Assembly (NCBI GenBank): GCA_021736785.1 | Contig: JAIPFF010000002.1 | Coordinates: 124,001 to 188,000, forward strand | DNA: 64,000 nucleotides | Direction of reading: 5' to 3' | DNA from: Thiohalocapsa sp. | GTDB taxonomy: Bacteria > Pseudomonadota > Gammaproteobacteria > Chromatiales > Chromatiaceae | Shown: positions 63,338 to 64,000 of the stretch, piece after piece | How the letters are laid out: the number at the start of each line of letters is the position of its first letter | Position numbering within the stretch: the stretch's first letter is position 1 | Made by a program: the position numbers and the translations under genes | The notes under the pieces: model-generated | What the model was told of the DNA's origin: nothing | Database searches by the model: none | Seen by the model: the letters and a program-made list of their open reading frames with translations, nothing else

Positions 63338-63667
63338 ATGACCAGACAACCCATCAACACCCTCATCGTCGCCGCGCTGCTCACCGCCCTCGGCGGCTGC
63401 GGCGGCGACCTCGTCGCCCCGGAAGGCCCGCAAACCAACGCTTTCCTGAACAAGGTCGATGCCAACTGCGGCAAGCTCACCGTCGGCGCCCAGCCCATCG
63501 GCTACCTCCTCGGCGCCAACAGCAACGACACCTACTTCATCGACGAAACGAGCAAGCTCGCCGCCGGGCGCATCGATCAGTCGACCTACGCCAGCGACAT
63601 CAACGCCTTCTATCCGGCCGGCGACAACGCAAGCGCGCTGACGTGCATCTTTGCGCAGCTCGACTAG
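63338..63667 (+). CDS. Small putative lipoprotein
   Basis: A 109-residue protein with a lipoprotein signal (LIVAALLTALGGC, Cys near residue 21). The mature part has two further cysteines (NCGKLTVG; TCIFAQLD), likely a disulfide, and conserved-looking GYLLGANSNDTYFIDE. No family is recognised. ATG 63338 puts the signal first; the frame is open from 63158. It is the last gene in the window. Confidence 0.7.
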   Translation: MTRQPINTLIVAALLTALGGCGGDLVAPEGPQTNAFLNKVDANCGKLTVGAQPIGYLLGANSNDTYFIDETSKLAAGRIDQSTYASDINAFYPAGDNASALTCIFAQLD

Positions 63668-63880
63668 GCCGACTGCCCGGCGTGCCGGGCCAAAAAACAC
63701 GCTCTAACCGGACGCATCCGGGCTTGTCGGCACACCGCACGACATCGACGACAACCCCTCGCAAACATCCCTTGCCCGGCATCGCAACCTCCCGTTCGTT
63801 GACGACACCGGCGACCTTCCGCGCATTCGCCCGACGCCGACGCTGCCCAGCCCGCAAGCCGGCTTGTCCGCCGCCCATCG
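63668..63880. other. Gene-free stretch at right edge
   Basis: 213 bp after the lipoprotein stop, without a supported gene. It runs into a heptanucleotide tandem repeat (63881-63950), and nothing is seen from there to the end of the window. Confidence 0.4.
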
Positions 63881-63950
63881 CCCGTTGCCCGTTGCCCGTT
63901 GCCCGTTGCCCGTTGCCCGTTGCCCGTTGCCCGTTGCCCGTTGCCCGTCG
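63881..63950. repeat. Heptanucleotide tandem repeat (CCCGTTG)10
   Basis: Nine exact copies of CCCGTTG followed by one CCCGTCG run head to tail over 70 bp. Its length is likely variable between strains. Confidence 0.95.
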
Positions 63951-64000
63951 CAATAATCTTGCGCCCGTCGCCAAGCCGGTGCCGCCCCGTTTGCATTCGC

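Noticed and set aside
63881-63950. CRISPR array
   Set aside because: The heptamer repeat has no spacers and is a simple tandem repeat.

Overview
The window is GC-rich chromosomal DNA with a gammaproteobacterial gene set: three-domain Aas, CysZ, SirB1, ZapE, HtpX, UvrA, NikR, a YcaR/Trm112-type small protein and twin-arginine PhoX phosphatases. I cannot name the genus; a Chromatiales-like or halophilic gammaproteobacterium would fit. No rRNA, CRISPR array, prophage or complete insertion sequence was found. Two tRNA genes are present.

Layout. 1-3.5 kb: a defence-like segment of visibly lower GC. It holds the 5' end of a type I restriction hsdR, a sigma-54 activator with a CARF-like sensor domain directly upstream of it on the same strand, and a divergent Abi_2 (AbiD/F) abortive-infection gene. 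It lies just beyond the 3' end of tRNA-Glu, which is followed upstream by tRNA-Ala. 4-8 kb: htpX and uvrA. 8-12 kb: a secreted metallophosphoesterase, an unknown two-gene set with sirB1, then cysZ. 12-19 kb: a methyltransferase, an RND efflux pair, a P-loop protein and a Ca2+/Na+ antiporter-like protein. 19-23 kb: a FIST-domain sensor gene followed by a hybrid histidine kinase, which resembles the NosP/kinase arrangement. 23-32 kb: lutB-lutC, an ankyrin protein, a large secreted protein with a CARDB-like C terminus, a YbaK-type deacylase and a detached lutA. 32-36 kb: a nickel ECF transporter operon (nikM-L-Q-O) divergent from nikR. 36-42 kb: aas, a small lipoprotein, zapE and an RRM protein.

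43-54 kb reads as a zinc-starvation locus. Two Zur-box-like palindromes (43187-43205 and 51681-51699) sit in front of two gene groups. The first holds a small His/Cys membrane protein, a His-rich outer-membrane barrel, and an ABC transporter (binding protein, ATPase, permease). Further genes follow: a secreted DsrE-like protein, a Trm112-type protein with a coupled 35-residue membrane peptide, a COG0523 GTPase and a duplicated His-rich protein. The second group is a znuC-znuB pair ending in a substrate-binding gene that has lost its C-terminal third.

54-64 kb: a di-haem peroxidase-like cytochrome, two PhoX phosphatases flanking an amidase lipoprotein, a Uma2 nuclease-fold protein, a small lipoprotein, and simple tandem repeats at the right edge.

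The long antisense frames opposite uvrA, aas and similar genes are artefacts of high GC and were left out. Starts were moved downstream from the longest frame wherever a ribosome-binding site, signal peptide or conserved domain start supported it.
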